Origin: Paenarthrobacter nicotinovorans
Lineage (GTDB): Bacteria; Actinomycetota; Actinomycetes; Actinomycetales; Micrococcaceae
Direction of reading: 5' to 3'
Assembly: GCF_021919345.1 (NCBI RefSeq)
Contig: NZ_CP089293.1
Span: 2,852,001-2,916,000 of the forward strand
DNA: 64,000 nt
In this document: positions 8,173 through 16,970 of the stretch, in pieces
Position numbering within the stretch: the first letter of the stretch is position 1
How the letters are laid out: every line of letters begins with the position of its first letter
Position numbers and translations under genes: made by a program
Notes under the pieces: model-generated
Databases searched by the model: none
The model's input: only the letters and a program-made list of their open reading frames with translations
What the model was told of the DNA's origin: nothing

Positions 8173-9162
8173 CTACGCGAAAGCGTTTATCCCCGTCAGC
8201 TCTGCCGACAACGCCCAAAGCTTCTTTGCGTCCGCCTTGTCGACGGCGTGGGCGTCCACTCCCTGGTAGCGGGCCAACGGAGACTCCTTGTCAGTGGGTT
8301 TGGCTATATCGCAGTCTTCGCAGTAGACGCCACCCTTGCCATTGAGGACCTTCGAGGTGGCAGCCCACACGGACGTCGCCGCACCTTGTTCAGGGGTCTT
8401 GAATCCTTCGCGGACGTTGCCTTCTGCATCCATCCAGCCCGCTGCCACCATTTCTTCCTTGGGCAGGTGCCGCTGCAACTCGGTCATGATGCCACCGGGG
8501 TGGACCGCGAAGGCCCGCACGCCAGAGCCTCGGCCGAGGTGGTCGAGTTCCACCGCCAAGAGGGAATTGGCTGTCTTGGCCTGGCCATAGGCCTGCCACT
8601 TGTCATAGGAAGTGCTGAAGTTGAAGTCGTCGAACCGGACGGGTGAGAGCTTGTGGCCTGTGGACGACAACGACACGACGCGCGCATCGCCTGAGGCCAC
8701 CAACGCCGGCCACAACAGATTCACCAGCGTGTAGTGCCCCAGGTGGTTCGTCGCGAACTGGGCTTCCCATCCCGGCCCGACCCGTTGTTCCGGGCTGGCC
8801 ATGATGGCAGCGTTGTTGATCAGGATGTCCAGCTTTTCGTGGTCAGCCAGGTATCGCGCGGCGAACTCCTTGACGCTGTCCTGGTCGGCAAGGTCCATGT
8901 GCTCCACCTGGACGTCCGCGGACAGGCCGGCGTCCGCCAGGACAGAACGGGCGTGCTCCAGGCGCCTGGCGGGTACTGTCACTTCTGCCCCTGCCGCGAC
9001 CAAGGCACGCACAGTCTCCAGCCCAAGCCCGGAATAGCCACCCGTGACGATGGCGGACTTGCCGCGCAGGTTGATTCCGTCGATGACCTCCATGGCCGTG
9101 GTTCCGTGTCCAAACCCGGAGCCGAGGGGCCGCTGTTCTGTTTGTGTCCGTTCTTCGCTCAT
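8173..9162 (-). CDS. Short-chain dehydrogenase/reductase (retinol-dehydrogenase-like)
   Basis: This is a classical SDR oxidoreductase of 329 aa with unknown substrate. The cofactor-binding TGGYSGLG is at residues 40-47, the NNAAIM motif follows, the catalytic serine is in VSLSSTGHKLSP, and YGQAK provides the catalytic Tyr and Lys. The order and spacing fit the family that includes WW-domain oxidoreductases and retinol dehydrogenases. ATG at 9162 was chosen because it starts a plausible protein; the frame is open further upstream into the moeZ end. It lies 38 bases after the moeZ stop on the same strand, so it may be co-transcribed. No substrate can be assigned. Confidence 0.88.
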   Translation of the reverse strand: MSEERTQTEQRPLGSGFGHGTTAMEVIDGINLRGKSAIVTGGYSGLGLETVRALVAAGAEVTVPARRLEHARSVLADAGLSADVQVEHMDLADQDSVKEFAARYLADHEKLDILINNAAIMASPEQRVGPGWEAQFATNHLGHYTLVNLLWPALVASGDARVVSLSSTGHKLSPVRFDDFNFSTSYDKWQAYGQAKTANSLLAVELDHLGRGSGVRAFAVHPGGIMTELQRHLPKEEMVAAGWMDAEGNVREGFKTPEQGAATSVWAATSKVLNGKGGVYCEDCDIAKPTDKESPLARYQGVDAHAVDKADAKKLWALSAELTGINAFA

Positions 9163-9200
9163 GCTTGAGCTTCCCAGAGAAGCCGGGATACGGGCAATGG

Positions 9201-10403
9201 TCAGTACACGGGCTTGGCGGGCTCCACCTGCCGCACCCAGGCGAGAATACCGCCGTCGAGGTGCTTGACGCGGCTGTAGCCGGCCTTCTGTGCGGCTTCC
9301 AGCACCGTTGCCGAGCGCGTGCCCGCCTTGCAGTGGAAAACGATGTCCTTGTCCTGCGGAAGTTCCACCCACGCCTCGCCGGACAGGATCCGGCCCTGCG
9401 GAATGAGCACCGAACCGTCGATGCTCACAATGCTGTGCTCTCCGGATTCGCGGACGTCGACGAGCTCAAAGTCCCGCTCCCCCGCTTCGCGCTCGGCCAG
9501 CATCCGGGCAAGTTCGGTCGCGGTCACGGTGTGGTCCTGGTCCGTGGCGGCAGCGGGTGTCACACCACAGAATGCCTCGTAGTCGGTCAGTTCCGTGATG
9601 GGCTCGGCTTCCGGGTCCTTGGACACCTTGATCTCGCGCCAGCTGCCGCCAAGGGCGTCGAACAGCGCCACCCTGCCAAGCAAGGAACGTCCGACGCCGG
9701 TAATCAGCTTCACGGCTTCTGTCACCATGAGCGAGCCGACCGCCGCGCACAGCATGCCGAACACGCCGCCCTCGCCGCAGGACGGCACGGAGCCTGCCGG
9801 AGGCGCCTCGGGGTAAAGATCCCTGTAGCTGGGTCCGTGCTGGGCCCAGAAAACGCTGACCTGGCCATCGAAACGGAAGATGGAACCCCACACGTAGGGC
9901 TTGCCAAGGATCGCAGCAGCGTCATTGACCAGGTACCGGGTTGCGAAGTTGTCCGCGCCGTCAAGGATGAGGTCGTACTGCGCGAAGAGGTCCAATGCGT
10001 TGGAGGAGTCCAGACGGATGTTGTGAAGGACCACGTTGACCAGGGGGTTCAGCTCCGCGATTGCACGGCGGGCTGATTCGATCTTGGGGGTGCCTACATC
10101 CTTGACTCCGTGGATGACCTGGCGCTGGAGGTTGCTGAGGTCGACGTCGTCGTCGTCGACGATCCCCAGCGTTCCCACGCCGGCGGCGGCCAGGTAAAGC
10201 AGGGCGGGCGAGCCAAGGCCTCCTGCGCCAATGACAAGAACCTTCGCATTCTTGAGCCTGCGTTGGCCCACGGCTCCGATTTCCGGAATGATGAGATGCC
10301 GTGAGTACCGCTCAACCTCGGCCGGCGAGAGCTCGGCGGCCGGTTCGACAAGGGGCGGCAGGACGGTGGGCGCAGCGGAGTGGGCAGCAACAATTGAGGC
10401 CAT
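9201..10403 (-). CDS. moeZ: MoeZ-like adenylyltransferase/sulfurtransferase (ThiF/MoeB E1 domain plus rhodanese)
   Basis: This 400-aa protein joins a ThiF/MoeB-type E1 domain (residues ~25-270) to a C-terminal rhodanese domain (~290-395). It shows the ATP-binding GAGGLGSPALLYLAAAG, IVDDDDVDLSNLQRQ, and the rhodanese active-site loop HCKAGTRS with its cysteine. Such proteins adenylate the C-terminal Gly-Gly of small sulfur carriers and load sulfur on them, for molybdopterin, thiamine or cysteine/thioamide routes. No separate thiF is in the nearby thiamine cluster, so this protein is a reasonable partner for ThiS; that is inference. It is divergent from a TetR gene, as in mycobacterial genomes. 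Confidence 0.92.
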   Translation of the reverse strand: MASIVAAHSAAPTVLPPLVEPAAELSPAEVERYSRHLIIPEIGAVGQRRLKNAKVLVIGAGGLGSPALLYLAAAGVGTLGIVDDDDVDLSNLQRQVIHGVKDVGTPKIESARRAIAELNPLVNVVLHNIRLDSSNALDLFAQYDLILDGADNFATRYLVNDAAAILGKPYVWGSIFRFDGQVSVFWAQHGPSYRDLYPEAPPAGSVPSCGEGGVFGMLCAAVGSLMVTEAVKLITGVGRSLLGRVALFDALGGSWREIKVSKDPEAEPITELTDYEAFCGVTPAAATDQDHTVTATELARMLAEREAGERDFELVDVRESGEHSIVSIDGSVLIPQGRILSGEAWVELPQDKDIVFHCKAGTRSATVLEAAQKAGYSRVKHLDGGILAWVRQVEPAKPVY

Positions 10404-10487
10404 ACCCCAATGTATGCCTGCCGATGCCGCCCGGTCATATTACCCACCGGTAGAGTGGTCATAACTGCAAAGGAAAGGCGGCAGACT

Positions 10488-11144
10488 GTGGCTGACGGCA
10501 CACGGGCAAACGATGGGGCACCCGCAAAGCAGGAACGGACCGGTTCACCTCGTTCACCAAGGTTGCCGCGTGACGAACGCCGGGCACAGTTGCTGAACGC
10601 CGCCTTGGAAGTCTTCGTCTCCAACGGCTTCCACGGCGCGGCAATGGACGAGATCGCAGAAACTGCGCACGTCAGCAAGCCGGTGCTCTACCAGCACTTC
10701 CCGTCCAAACGCGAGCTGTACATGGCGCTCCTGGACAGCCATCTGGCAACCCTGACGGATTTGATGCTCGGTGCACTGAACTCCACCACGGACAACAAGG
10801 AGCGCGTCAAGGCCGTCATGCGCGCCTATTACAGGTTCATTGCGGACGACGACCAGGCGCACCGCCTTGTGTTTGAGTCCGACCTCATCAACGATCCCGA
10901 TGTCAGCTCCCGTCTGGAGACGTTCAACAAGACGTTCGCCGACGCCGTCGCCCATGTCATTGCCGAGGACACCAAACTCCCGCCCCTCGAAGCCCAGCTC
11001 CTGGGCCGCGGCCTGGCAGGAATGGCCCAGGTCAGCGCCCGTTATTGGCTTGAAACGGACGGAAACCTGGACCTCGATGTCGCCAGCGATCTGATCTATC
11101 GTTTAGCTTGGCGCGGAATCAGTCGATTCCCCAAAGAGTCCTAG
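10488..11144 (+). CDS. TetR-family transcriptional regulator
   Basis: A 218-aa TetR-type repressor. After a basic, proline-rich N-tail comes the helix-turn-helix (AMDEIAETAHVSKPVLYQHFPSKRELYMAL), followed by an all-helical ligand domain. The start is GTG at 10488 with the RBS AAAGGAAAGG upstream; the frame is open further upstream without RBS support. It is divergent from moeZ and followed after 50 bases by the DUF3107 gene. The same pairing of TetR with DUF3107 occurs in mycobacteria (from memory, Rv3208 and Rv3208A). The ligand and targets are unknown. Confidence 0.92.
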   Translation: MADGTRANDGAPAKQERTGSPRSPRLPRDERRAQLLNAALEVFVSNGFHGAAMDEIAETAHVSKPVLYQHFPSKRELYMALLDSHLATLTDLMLGALNSTTDNKERVKAVMRAYYRFIADDDQAHRLVFESDLINDPDVSSRLETFNKTFADAVAHVIAEDTKLPPLEAQLLGRGLAGMAQVSARYWLETDGNLDLDVASDLIYRLAWRGISRFPKES

Positions 11145-11194
11145 GCTACAAATAGAGGACTGACTTAACACTTGATTGGCTTGGAGGCCTTGCT

Positions 11195-11419
11195 GTGGAA
11201 GTAAAGATCGGCATTCAGAACGTTGGCCGTGAAATTGTGCTCGAATCCGCCCTGGACGCTGACGCCGTAGCCAAGATCGTGGCCGAGGCCGTGTCCAAGG
11301 GCTCGGAACTGCGGCTGATCGATGAGAAGGGCCGCCAGGTCATCGTTCCGGGCAACGTGCTGGGATACGTGGAAATCGGCGCCGAGGAAGTCCGCCGGGT
11401 CGGCTTCGGCGCCCTCTAG
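11195..11419 (+). CDS. DUF3107 family protein (TB9.4-like)
   Basis: A 74-aa cytosolic protein of the actinobacterial family DUF3107, starting EVKIGIQNVGREIVLES with a GTG start preceded by GGAGG. The pattern of alternating strands and two helices (ADAVAKIVAEAV, then a strand-rich C-half ending EEVRRVGFG) is typical of this family, whose function is unknown; the mycobacterial homologue is a known T-cell antigen. It lies between the TetR gene and a small membrane protein, and the three are probably co-transcribed. Confidence 0.88.
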   Translation: MEVKIGIQNVGREIVLESALDADAVAKIVAEAVSKGSELRLIDEKGRQVIVPGNVLGYVEIGAEEVRRVGFGAL

Positions 11420-11455
11420 CGTTCACCGTCCCGCCTTCGTCCGCTAAGGAGTCTC

Positions 11456-11758
11456 ATGCTTTCACTTGTCATCGTGGTTTTGGCCACCGTTGCTGCCGGT
11501 TTCATCGTGTGGGCCACCGATAAGCGGCACAGCAGGTACGGGATTGCATTGCCCGCAGGCATTGCGGCCGCTGTTGGCACCCTGAGCTGGATTGCTTTCA
11601 TCAGTGCCGGACTGGGCTACCAGCCGGGCGCGACATGGATCCCCTGGGTCCTGCCAATCGTGCTCGGAAGTGCAGCGGCAGCGGGCATTGTGGTCTATCT
11701 GGGACGGACCCGCACCAAGCATGATACTGAGGCGCTGACCAAGGCCTTGCGGCTTTAG
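11456..11758 (+). CDS. Small membrane protein of unknown function
   Basis: A 100-aa protein with three predicted membrane segments: residues 1-19 (LSLVIVVLATVAAGFIVW), ~30-52 and ~63-83. The C-terminal tail is short and basic (YLGRTRTKHDTEALTKALRL). The ATG at 11456 has an AAGGAG RBS. It follows the DUF3107 gene by 36 bases and ends just before a strong bidirectional terminator, so it is the last gene of this short operon. I recognise no family. Confidence 0.8.
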   Translation: MLSLVIVVLATVAAGFIVWATDKRHSRYGIALPAGIAAAVGTLSWIAFISAGLGYQPGATWIPWVLPIVLGSAAAAGIVVYLGRTRTKHDTEALTKALRL

Positions 11759-11765
11759 GCTCGAA

Positions 11766-11809
11766 AAACAGCAGTGACCATCACCCACGGGTGATGGTCA
11801 CTGCTGTTT
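11766..11809. terminator. Bidirectional intrinsic terminator
   Basis: AAACAGCAGTGACCATCACC and its exact complement form a perfect stem of about 20 bp with a 4-base loop, flanked by A-tracts on the left and T-tracts on the right. It separates the plus-strand small membrane gene from the convergent phhB, whose stop codon it overlaps, so it can serve both strands. Confidence 0.9.
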
Positions 11810-12152
11810 AAGGGCCCTCGGCGCCCGGATAGCGACCCGGCTCAGCGAGGGCACCCGTGGCCGATGCTGCCTCACTTACGGAGGCGGCAGCAGCAAGGTC
11901 GCGTTGGGTTACCTGTCCGCCGGCGTCATGGGACACGTAACGCAGGAAGACCCTGTTGTACCGCCAGTCAAGATCCGGATGGTGGTTCTGCTCTTCGGCG
12001 ATCTGTCCAATGGCCGCGATGAGGGCCAAAGCCTCGGCCGCCGTCGACGTCTTGTAAACGGTTACGAGGCCGTTTTGGAGCTTCCAACCCGGGAGGTCCT
12101 TGAGCGCGGCTTCGACCGCTGCCGGCGGCACCGGTTCTTTCCTGTTAACCAT
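11808..12152 (-). CDS. phhB: Pterin-4a-carbinolamine dehydratase
   Basis: This 114-aa protein dehydrates 4a-hydroxytetrahydrobiopterin. The family motif EEQNHHPDLDWRYNRVFLRYVSHDAGG contains the HHP catalytic histidines and the S-H-D segment. ATG at 12152 (MVNRKEP) was chosen because it starts the conserved core and has GGAGCAAC upstream; the open frame continues upstream into the thiG end. It follows thiG by 46 bases, so it is probably the fourth gene of the thiamine operon. Its role here is unclear because no pterin-dependent hydroxylase is nearby. Confidence 0.92.
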   Translation of the reverse strand: MVNRKEPVPPAAVEAALKDLPGWKLQNGLVTVYKTSTAAEALALIAAIGQIAEEQNHHPDLDWRYNRVFLRYVSHDAGGQVTQRDLAAAASVSEAASATGALAEPGRYPGAEGP

Positions 12153-12198
12153 GGTTGCTCCTTCGTTGCGGGGAACCCGGCCCGGGAGGAACCCGGCT

Positions 12199-12999
<801 letters not shown>

Positions 13000-13236
13000 T
13001 CAGCCTCCCTGTACTGCGGTAACGAGTTCGAGTTCATCGCCGTCGGCCAGCGGAGTAGCTGCCCACTGGCTGCGCGGCACCACCTCGGAATTGCGGGCGA
13101 CGGCGACACCCAGCTTCCCGCCGTCGGCCGCCTGTCCGCGGTGGTCGAGTACGCGGCCGGTGACGGCCGTGACGAGCGTGCTGACGGAGGCGTCGGCGGG
13201 CACCTGGCGGACGGCGCCGTTGAGTTTGATGTTCAT
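13000..13236 (-). CDS. thiS: Sulfur carrier protein ThiS
   Basis: A 78-aa ubiquitin-like sulfur carrier. It starts [13 protein letters not shown] and ends [10 protein letters not shown], with the C-terminal Gly-Gly that is adenylated and thiocarboxylated. It is about ten residues longer than usual. The ATG overlaps the thiO stop (13233-13236), and thiG follows three bases later, so the three are tightly coupled. The activating E1 is not in this operon; MoeZ at 9201-10403 is the nearest candidate. Confidence 0.95.
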   Translation of the reverse strand: MNIKLNGAVRQVPADASVSTLVTAVTGRVLDHRGQAADGGKLGVAVARNSEVVPRSQWAATPLADGDELELVTAVQGG

Positions 13237-14468
13237 ACTGTTTCCTTGCTGTGGAGTTGAGAGCGACGCGCGGTTGCACTGAAACGGTCGGGCCGGAAGA
13301 TGGACCAGCGGGGATCAGGGGAACCGGTGAGCAGCTCCCCCACGATCCTCGCGGCCACGGGGGTCAGGAGGACGCCATGCCGGAAGAACCCGGTGGCCAC
13401 AATCAGGCCCGCGATGTCCCCGCTTGAACCGGCTACGCGGCCCAGCAACGGAGCGTTATCCGGAGTCCCTGGCCTGGCGCGCGCAGTTGCTTCCAGGAGT
13501 TCAAGTTCGGCCACCGCGGGAACCAGTACCTGGGCGTCCCTAAGGAGCTGGTAAACCCCGCCGGCAGAGACTGCGTTGGAGGCCGCCGACAAGCCGTCCT
13601 CCCGTTGGGTAGCTCCGATGACTACGGTTCCGTCGTCCCTGGGAACGATGTAAACGGGCACCCCGCGGACCATGCCACGAACAGTGGCAGTGAGCAGCGG
13701 TTGGAGGTGCGCGGGGACCCGAAGCCTGAGGATGTCCCCGTAGACCGGCCTGACCGGAAGTTCAAGACCCTCAGGAAGGCCGGCGAGCGCGGGGGCGCCC
13801 AGCCCGTTGGCCACCACGGTTTCGCCGGCCATGACGGATTTGCCGGATTCGAGCTCCACTCCGGCTACCTGGTCCCCGTCCCACAACAGGCCGTGCGCGG
13901 ACTCTGCAACGGCAAATCCTTCCCTGGCGCCGCCTAGCCACGTGCCATCGCCGGATGAATGGGCGGCCAGCCCTGCCATGAGGCACTCCGCCAGCTTCCG
14001 GGGATCCACCTGGTGATCGGCGGGGATATCAAAGGCACAGGAAATTTGCGGGCTAAGGAGCGGTTCGCGTTCCCTGGCGGTCCGCAACGGCAACGGTTCG
14101 ACCCCCAGGCCCGCCGCGAGCTGGACGGTGCGAAGGTCCGCGAGCGCGCGGCGGTCGGCGGCATCGGCACCCACGGCGAGGGTCGGCGTCGTGCGGTATC
14201 CGGTATCTTCCACAGGCCGGTGAAGGCCGCCGGCAAACGAAGGCCACAACCGGGATGACTCGAGCATGAGCTCCAGGAGGTCTTCTTCCTGGTAGTGCAG
14301 CTCGCTCACGGGCGCCAACATTCCGGCAGCAGCAAATGTCGCACCGGTGGCGGGCGCCGGATCGATGAGTGCTACGGAGCGGCCCAGCTTCCGGGCCTGG
14401 TGGGCGATGCCCAGTCCGATGACGCCTCCGCCGATAACGGCAACATCCGCGTGAATGGCTTCTGCCAT
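13233..14468 (-). CDS. thiO: Glycine oxidase ThiO
   Basis: A 411-aa FAD-dependent amine oxidase that converts glycine to dehydroglycine (iminoacetate) for thiazole formation in aerobes. The FAD-binding motif [20 protein letters not shown] is at the N-terminus, and [11 protein letters not shown] and the C-terminal [18 protein letters not shown] match the DAO family. It is the first gene after the riboswitch, starting at ATG 14468, with GGAAGGAAACAG as RBS at the riboswitch end. Oxygen-dependent ThiO, instead of ThiH, fits an aerobic actinobacterium. Confidence 0.93.
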   Translation of the reverse strand: MAEAIHADVAVIGGGVIGLGIAHQARKLGRSVALIDPAPATGATFAAAGMLAPVSELHYQEEDLLELMLESSRLWPSFAGGLHRPVEDTGYRTTPTLAVGADAADRRALADLRTVQLAAGLGVEPLPLRTAREREPLLSPQISCAFDIPADHQVDPRKLAECLMAGLAAHSSGDGTWLGGAREGFAVAESAHGLLWDGDQVAGVELESGKSVMAGETVVANGLGAPALAGLPEGLELPVRPVYGDILRLRVPAHLQPLLTATVRGMVRGVPVYIVPRDDGTVVIGATQREDGLSAASNAVSAGGVYQLLRDAQVLVPAVAELELLEATARARPGTPDNAPLLGRVAGSSGDIAGLIVATGFFRHGVLLTPVAARIVGELLTGSPDPRWSIFRPDRFSATARRSQLHSKETV

Positions 14469-14478
14469 CTGTTTCCTT

Positions 14479-14580
14479 CCCTACGCCGGTACTAGCCGGA
14501 TCAGGTCAAGCGGTCGGCTCTGAAGCCCTCTCAGCCGGACGGTCATAAAGACGTAGGTCACGGCTCCCGCAGTACGTGCC
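14479..14580 (-). promoter_or_regulatory. TPP riboswitch (THI element)
   Basis: Read on the minus strand, the sequence contains GCGGGAGCC, then CGGCTGAGAGGGC, then CTTGACCTGATCCGG and TACCGGCGTAGGGAAGG. These are the conserved blocks of the thiamine-pyrophosphate riboswitch in the right order. It ends about 10 bases before the thiO ATG and overlaps its RBS, so ligand binding probably blocks translation of thiO. It covers thiO-thiS-thiG and perhaps phhB. The 5' boundary is approximate; the P1 helix looks weak as I aligned it. Confidence 0.93.
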
Positions 14581-14598
14581 CAGTTTAGAGGAACTACT

Positions 14599-15294
14599 GT
14601 GGATTCCATGACCCAGCACTCTGCCCTCGCCAGCGCCCGCCTCTACCTGTGCACTGATGCGCGCAAGCGCCAAGGCGATTTTGAAGACTTTGCCGACGCC
14701 GCGTTCCAGGGCGGGGTGGACATCATCCAACTCCGTGACAAGACGATCGAAGCCGCCGAGGAATTGGAATTGCTGGCGATCCTGCGTGGCGTCGCAGAAC
14801 GGCACGGGCGGCTCTGGGCGGTCAACGACCGGGCCGATATTGCCAGTGTTTCCGGGGCTCCGGTGTTCCATGTGGGCCAGAAGGACCTCCCGCTGGAGAT
14901 TGCCCGCACGTTCCTTCCCCGCCCCGCTTCGATTGGTCTCTCCACCCATACGCCTGAGCAGGTAAATGCCGCGATCACGGCTTCGCCGGGCGAGCCTGGG
15001 CTGGACTATTTCTGCGTTGGTCCCGTCTGGGCGACCCCCACCAAACCCGGCCGCGAAGCGGTGGGAACCGGCCTGGTCACATATGCCGCGGAAGCGATCA
15101 GGCGCGCGGAGGAGACCACCGGCGGCGCCGTGGAGGTGCCGTGGTTTGCGATCGGCGGAATCGATCTCGGCAACGTCGAGCAGGTGCTCGCTGCGGGCGC
15201 CAGCCGTATCGTCGTCGTTCGCGCCATTACCGAGGCGGAAGATCCGACGGCGGCAGCCAAGTCGCTGCTCGAAGCCCTGGACGCCGCCGCGTAA
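14599..15294 (+). CDS. thiE: Thiamine-phosphate synthase
   Basis: ThiE (231 aa) joins HMP-pyrophosphate to thiazole phosphate to give thiamine phosphate. Visible signatures are [29 protein letters not shown], the pyrophosphate site [21 protein letters not shown] and the C-terminal [22 protein letters not shown]. The start is GTG at 14599 with AGAGGA six bases upstream; an in-frame ATG lies nine bases later. It is divergent from the thiO operon, and the DNA between them is almost entirely riboswitch, so its own promoter must overlap that DNA. It is not under the riboswitch itself. Confidence 0.94.
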   Translation: MDSMTQHSALASARLYLCTDARKRQGDFEDFADAAFQGGVDIIQLRDKTIEAAEELELLAILRGVAERHGRLWAVNDRADIASVSGAPVFHVGQKDLPLEIARTFLPRPASIGLSTHTPEQVNAAITASPGEPGLDYFCVGPVWATPTKPGREAVGTGLVTYAAEAIRRAEETTGGAVEVPWFAIGGIDLGNVEQVLAAGASRIVVVRAITEAEDPTAAAKSLLEALDAAA

Positions 15295-15411
15295 CGGTTC
15301 TCCAAACAACAGTCCCAGGCACGCAGACCGTCGGGGTATCGGCAGGTTGTGGCGACAGGGGTGAGTCGGGGCTTGCAGATGCCGCAGCCCACCCACCGGA
15401 TCGGATCAGAT

Positions 15412-15939
15412 TCAGGTGAGCCGATCGCGGTACTGGCGCATCTTGCTCCGCGCCCCGCACGTGTTCATGTCGCACCAGGTCCGGGTCCTGGACCGTGAAC
15501 TGTCGTAGAACACCCACCTGCACGCTTCCGACGCGCAGGTCCTGAGCCGCTGCCCCGAGCCGGTCAAGCCGTGGAGCAGGAGCGCCCCGACCGCTGCTCC
15601 CGCCGGCGAGACCGGCAGGCCGGCCGACGGGGTCAGCGCGAGCCGCCCGTCGTCGTCGACGTGGGGGCCTGCCCAGTGCTCCTGAGCGAGCTGGTTCAGG
15701 GCGGATCGCGCTGCCGTGTCGGTACGGTCGGCCAGGAACGCGCGCATGACCTCGCGGGCGTCGCGCAACGAGATGAGATGCTCGAGCGTGGGCTCGCCGC
15801 CCCATCCATGCCGGACCAGCCACTCCCGCCCGTCACGGATGGTCGCCAGCGCGTCGGTGCCGTGCAGCAGTGTGGCGCTGTTGCAAAACTCCACGACGAC
15901 ACGCAGCTCCTCGGGCACGGCGGACTGCACGGCGTTCAC
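15412..15939 (-). CDS. CGNR zinc-finger (ABATE-domain) putative transcriptional regulator
   Basis: A 175-aa protein with the layout of CGNR-family regulators: an N-terminal helical ABATE-type domain (FCNSATLLHG through the 120s) and a C-terminal zinc-binding domain with cysteines 135, 140, 156 and 161. The usual CGNR tetrad reads CGAR here (161-164), followed by the basic SKMRQYRDR. The GTG start overlaps the stop of the hydrolase gene (GTGA), so the pair is translationally coupled. It is likely the regulator of this two-gene unit, perhaps acting at the palindrome 16765-16793. The family's DNA targets are poorly known. Ends 118 bp before thiE's end; no terminator is obvious. Confidence 0.85.
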   Translation of the reverse strand: MNAVQSAVPEELRVVVEFCNSATLLHGTDALATIRDGREWLVRHGWGGEPTLEHLISLRDAREVMRAFLADRTDTAARSALNQLAQEHWAGPHVDDDGRLALTPSAGLPVSPAGAAVGALLLHGLTGSGQRLRTCASEACRWVFYDSSRSRTRTWCDMNTCGARSKMRQYRDRLT

Positions 15940-16748
15940 GCGCTCAGCAGACTGAGGAGTTCGCCGGGCCGATCCTCCGGCACCATGTGCCCGGCTCCCT
16001 CGATGATCGAGAACCGCGCGTGATCCGGAAGTGCCGTGACGAGCCGATGGGCGTAGTCGACACCCAGCCACGCATCTTCCGAGCCCCAGACCACGTGGAT
16101 CGGGATGTCCAACAGCCGGAGTCGATCCTGTAGCTCGTCGGTGTTCTCCTCGCCGCCTTGGGTGTACTGCCGGTAGAACGCCCGTGCCCCTTCCGCACCC
16201 GCCCACTGGCCCGTGTACGAAGCCAGGGCGTCTGCACGCAGACCCACGTGACTGCCGGACCGGATCTTGGCGTCGATCAGGGCAGCGCTAGCCCAGTCGG
16301 GGAGCGCCTCGAAGGCCTCGGGGTGCTGGTGGACGGTTTGGAAGAACCCGCCGGCGCCCCAACCACTCACCGTCGCGGCATCGATGAGCGTGAGCGACTC
16401 GAAGTTCACGTCGTGCAGGAGCGTCGCCCGCAGCGCGACCGCGCCGCCGACGTCGTGCGCCACGACCCGAGGCGCTGAGACCCCCCAGTGCTCGAGGAGT
16501 TCGACGAAGATCGTCGCCTGCTGCCGGAGGCTCACATCCGGCGCGGTGCGGGTCGACTGTCCGAATCCGAGCATGTCCCAGACGTAGACCCGGTGATCAC
16601 GAGCAAGCACCGGGGCGATGTCTCGCCAGATGTACGACGAGAAGGGTGTGCCGTGCATCAGAACGAGAGCCGGGCCCTCGCCGACCGAGTTCCATCGCAC
16701 CGTACCGTCGCCGACGTCGAACCGCTCGGGTAGCGACCAATCGCTCAT
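15936..16748 (-). CDS. Alpha/beta hydrolase, haloalkane-dehalogenase-like
   Basis: A 270-aa alpha/beta hydrolase. The oxyanion-hole motif is HGTPFSS (32-38), and the nucleophile elbow is HDVGG with Asp99 rather than Ser. The likely acid is in WGSEDAWLG and the catalytic histidine in EGAGHMVPED. An Asp nucleophile points to the haloalkane dehalogenase, fluoroacetate dehalogenase and epoxide hydrolase group, not to esterases. It is first in a two-gene unit with a CGNR regulator and has a 10-bp inverted repeat in its promoter region. The substrate is unknown; the context suggests an inducible catabolic or detoxifying role. Confidence 0.88.
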   Translation of the reverse strand: MSDWSLPERFDVGDGTVRWNSVGEGPALVLMHGTPFSSYIWRDIAPVLARDHRVYVWDMLGFGQSTRTAPDVSLRQQATIFVELLEHWGVSAPRVVAHDVGGAVALRATLLHDVNFESLTLIDAATVSGWGAGGFFQTVHQHPEAFEALPDWASAALIDAKIRSGSHVGLRADALASYTGQWAGAEGARAFYRQYTQGGEENTDELQDRLRLLDIPIHVVWGSEDAWLGVDYAHRLVTALPDHARFSIIEGAGHMVPEDRPGELLSLLSA

Positions 16749-16764
16749 AGCTTGCCCCTTCCTT

Positions 16765-16793
16765 GTTACCGTCTTTATACCTTAGACGGTAAC
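16765..16793. promoter_or_regulatory. Palindromic operator overlapping the hydrolase promoter
   Basis: GTTACCGTCT and AGACGGTAAC form a perfect 10-bp inverted repeat with a 9-bp spacer, centred 31 bases upstream of the hydrolase ATG. On the minus strand the spacer contains GGTATAAAG, a plausible -10 region, so bound protein would block transcription. The form resembles a TetR-type operator, yet no TetR gene is adjacent; the coupled CGNR protein is the local candidate. Confidence 0.7.
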
Positions 16794-16970
16794 AGGCCCA
16801 AATGGGCTACGGGGGTGTTGATGGCTGCCGTCGACCGCCCCACCGCCTGCCTCCCCGGGCCGCCAAGAAGCTAATGGCCAGCAACAGCTGGCCATCCGCC
16901 GCACTGACAGCATCGCTTGGAGCCGGAAGCGTCCAAGACTATCTGCCGGTTTCGGGCTACCCTGATTTTC

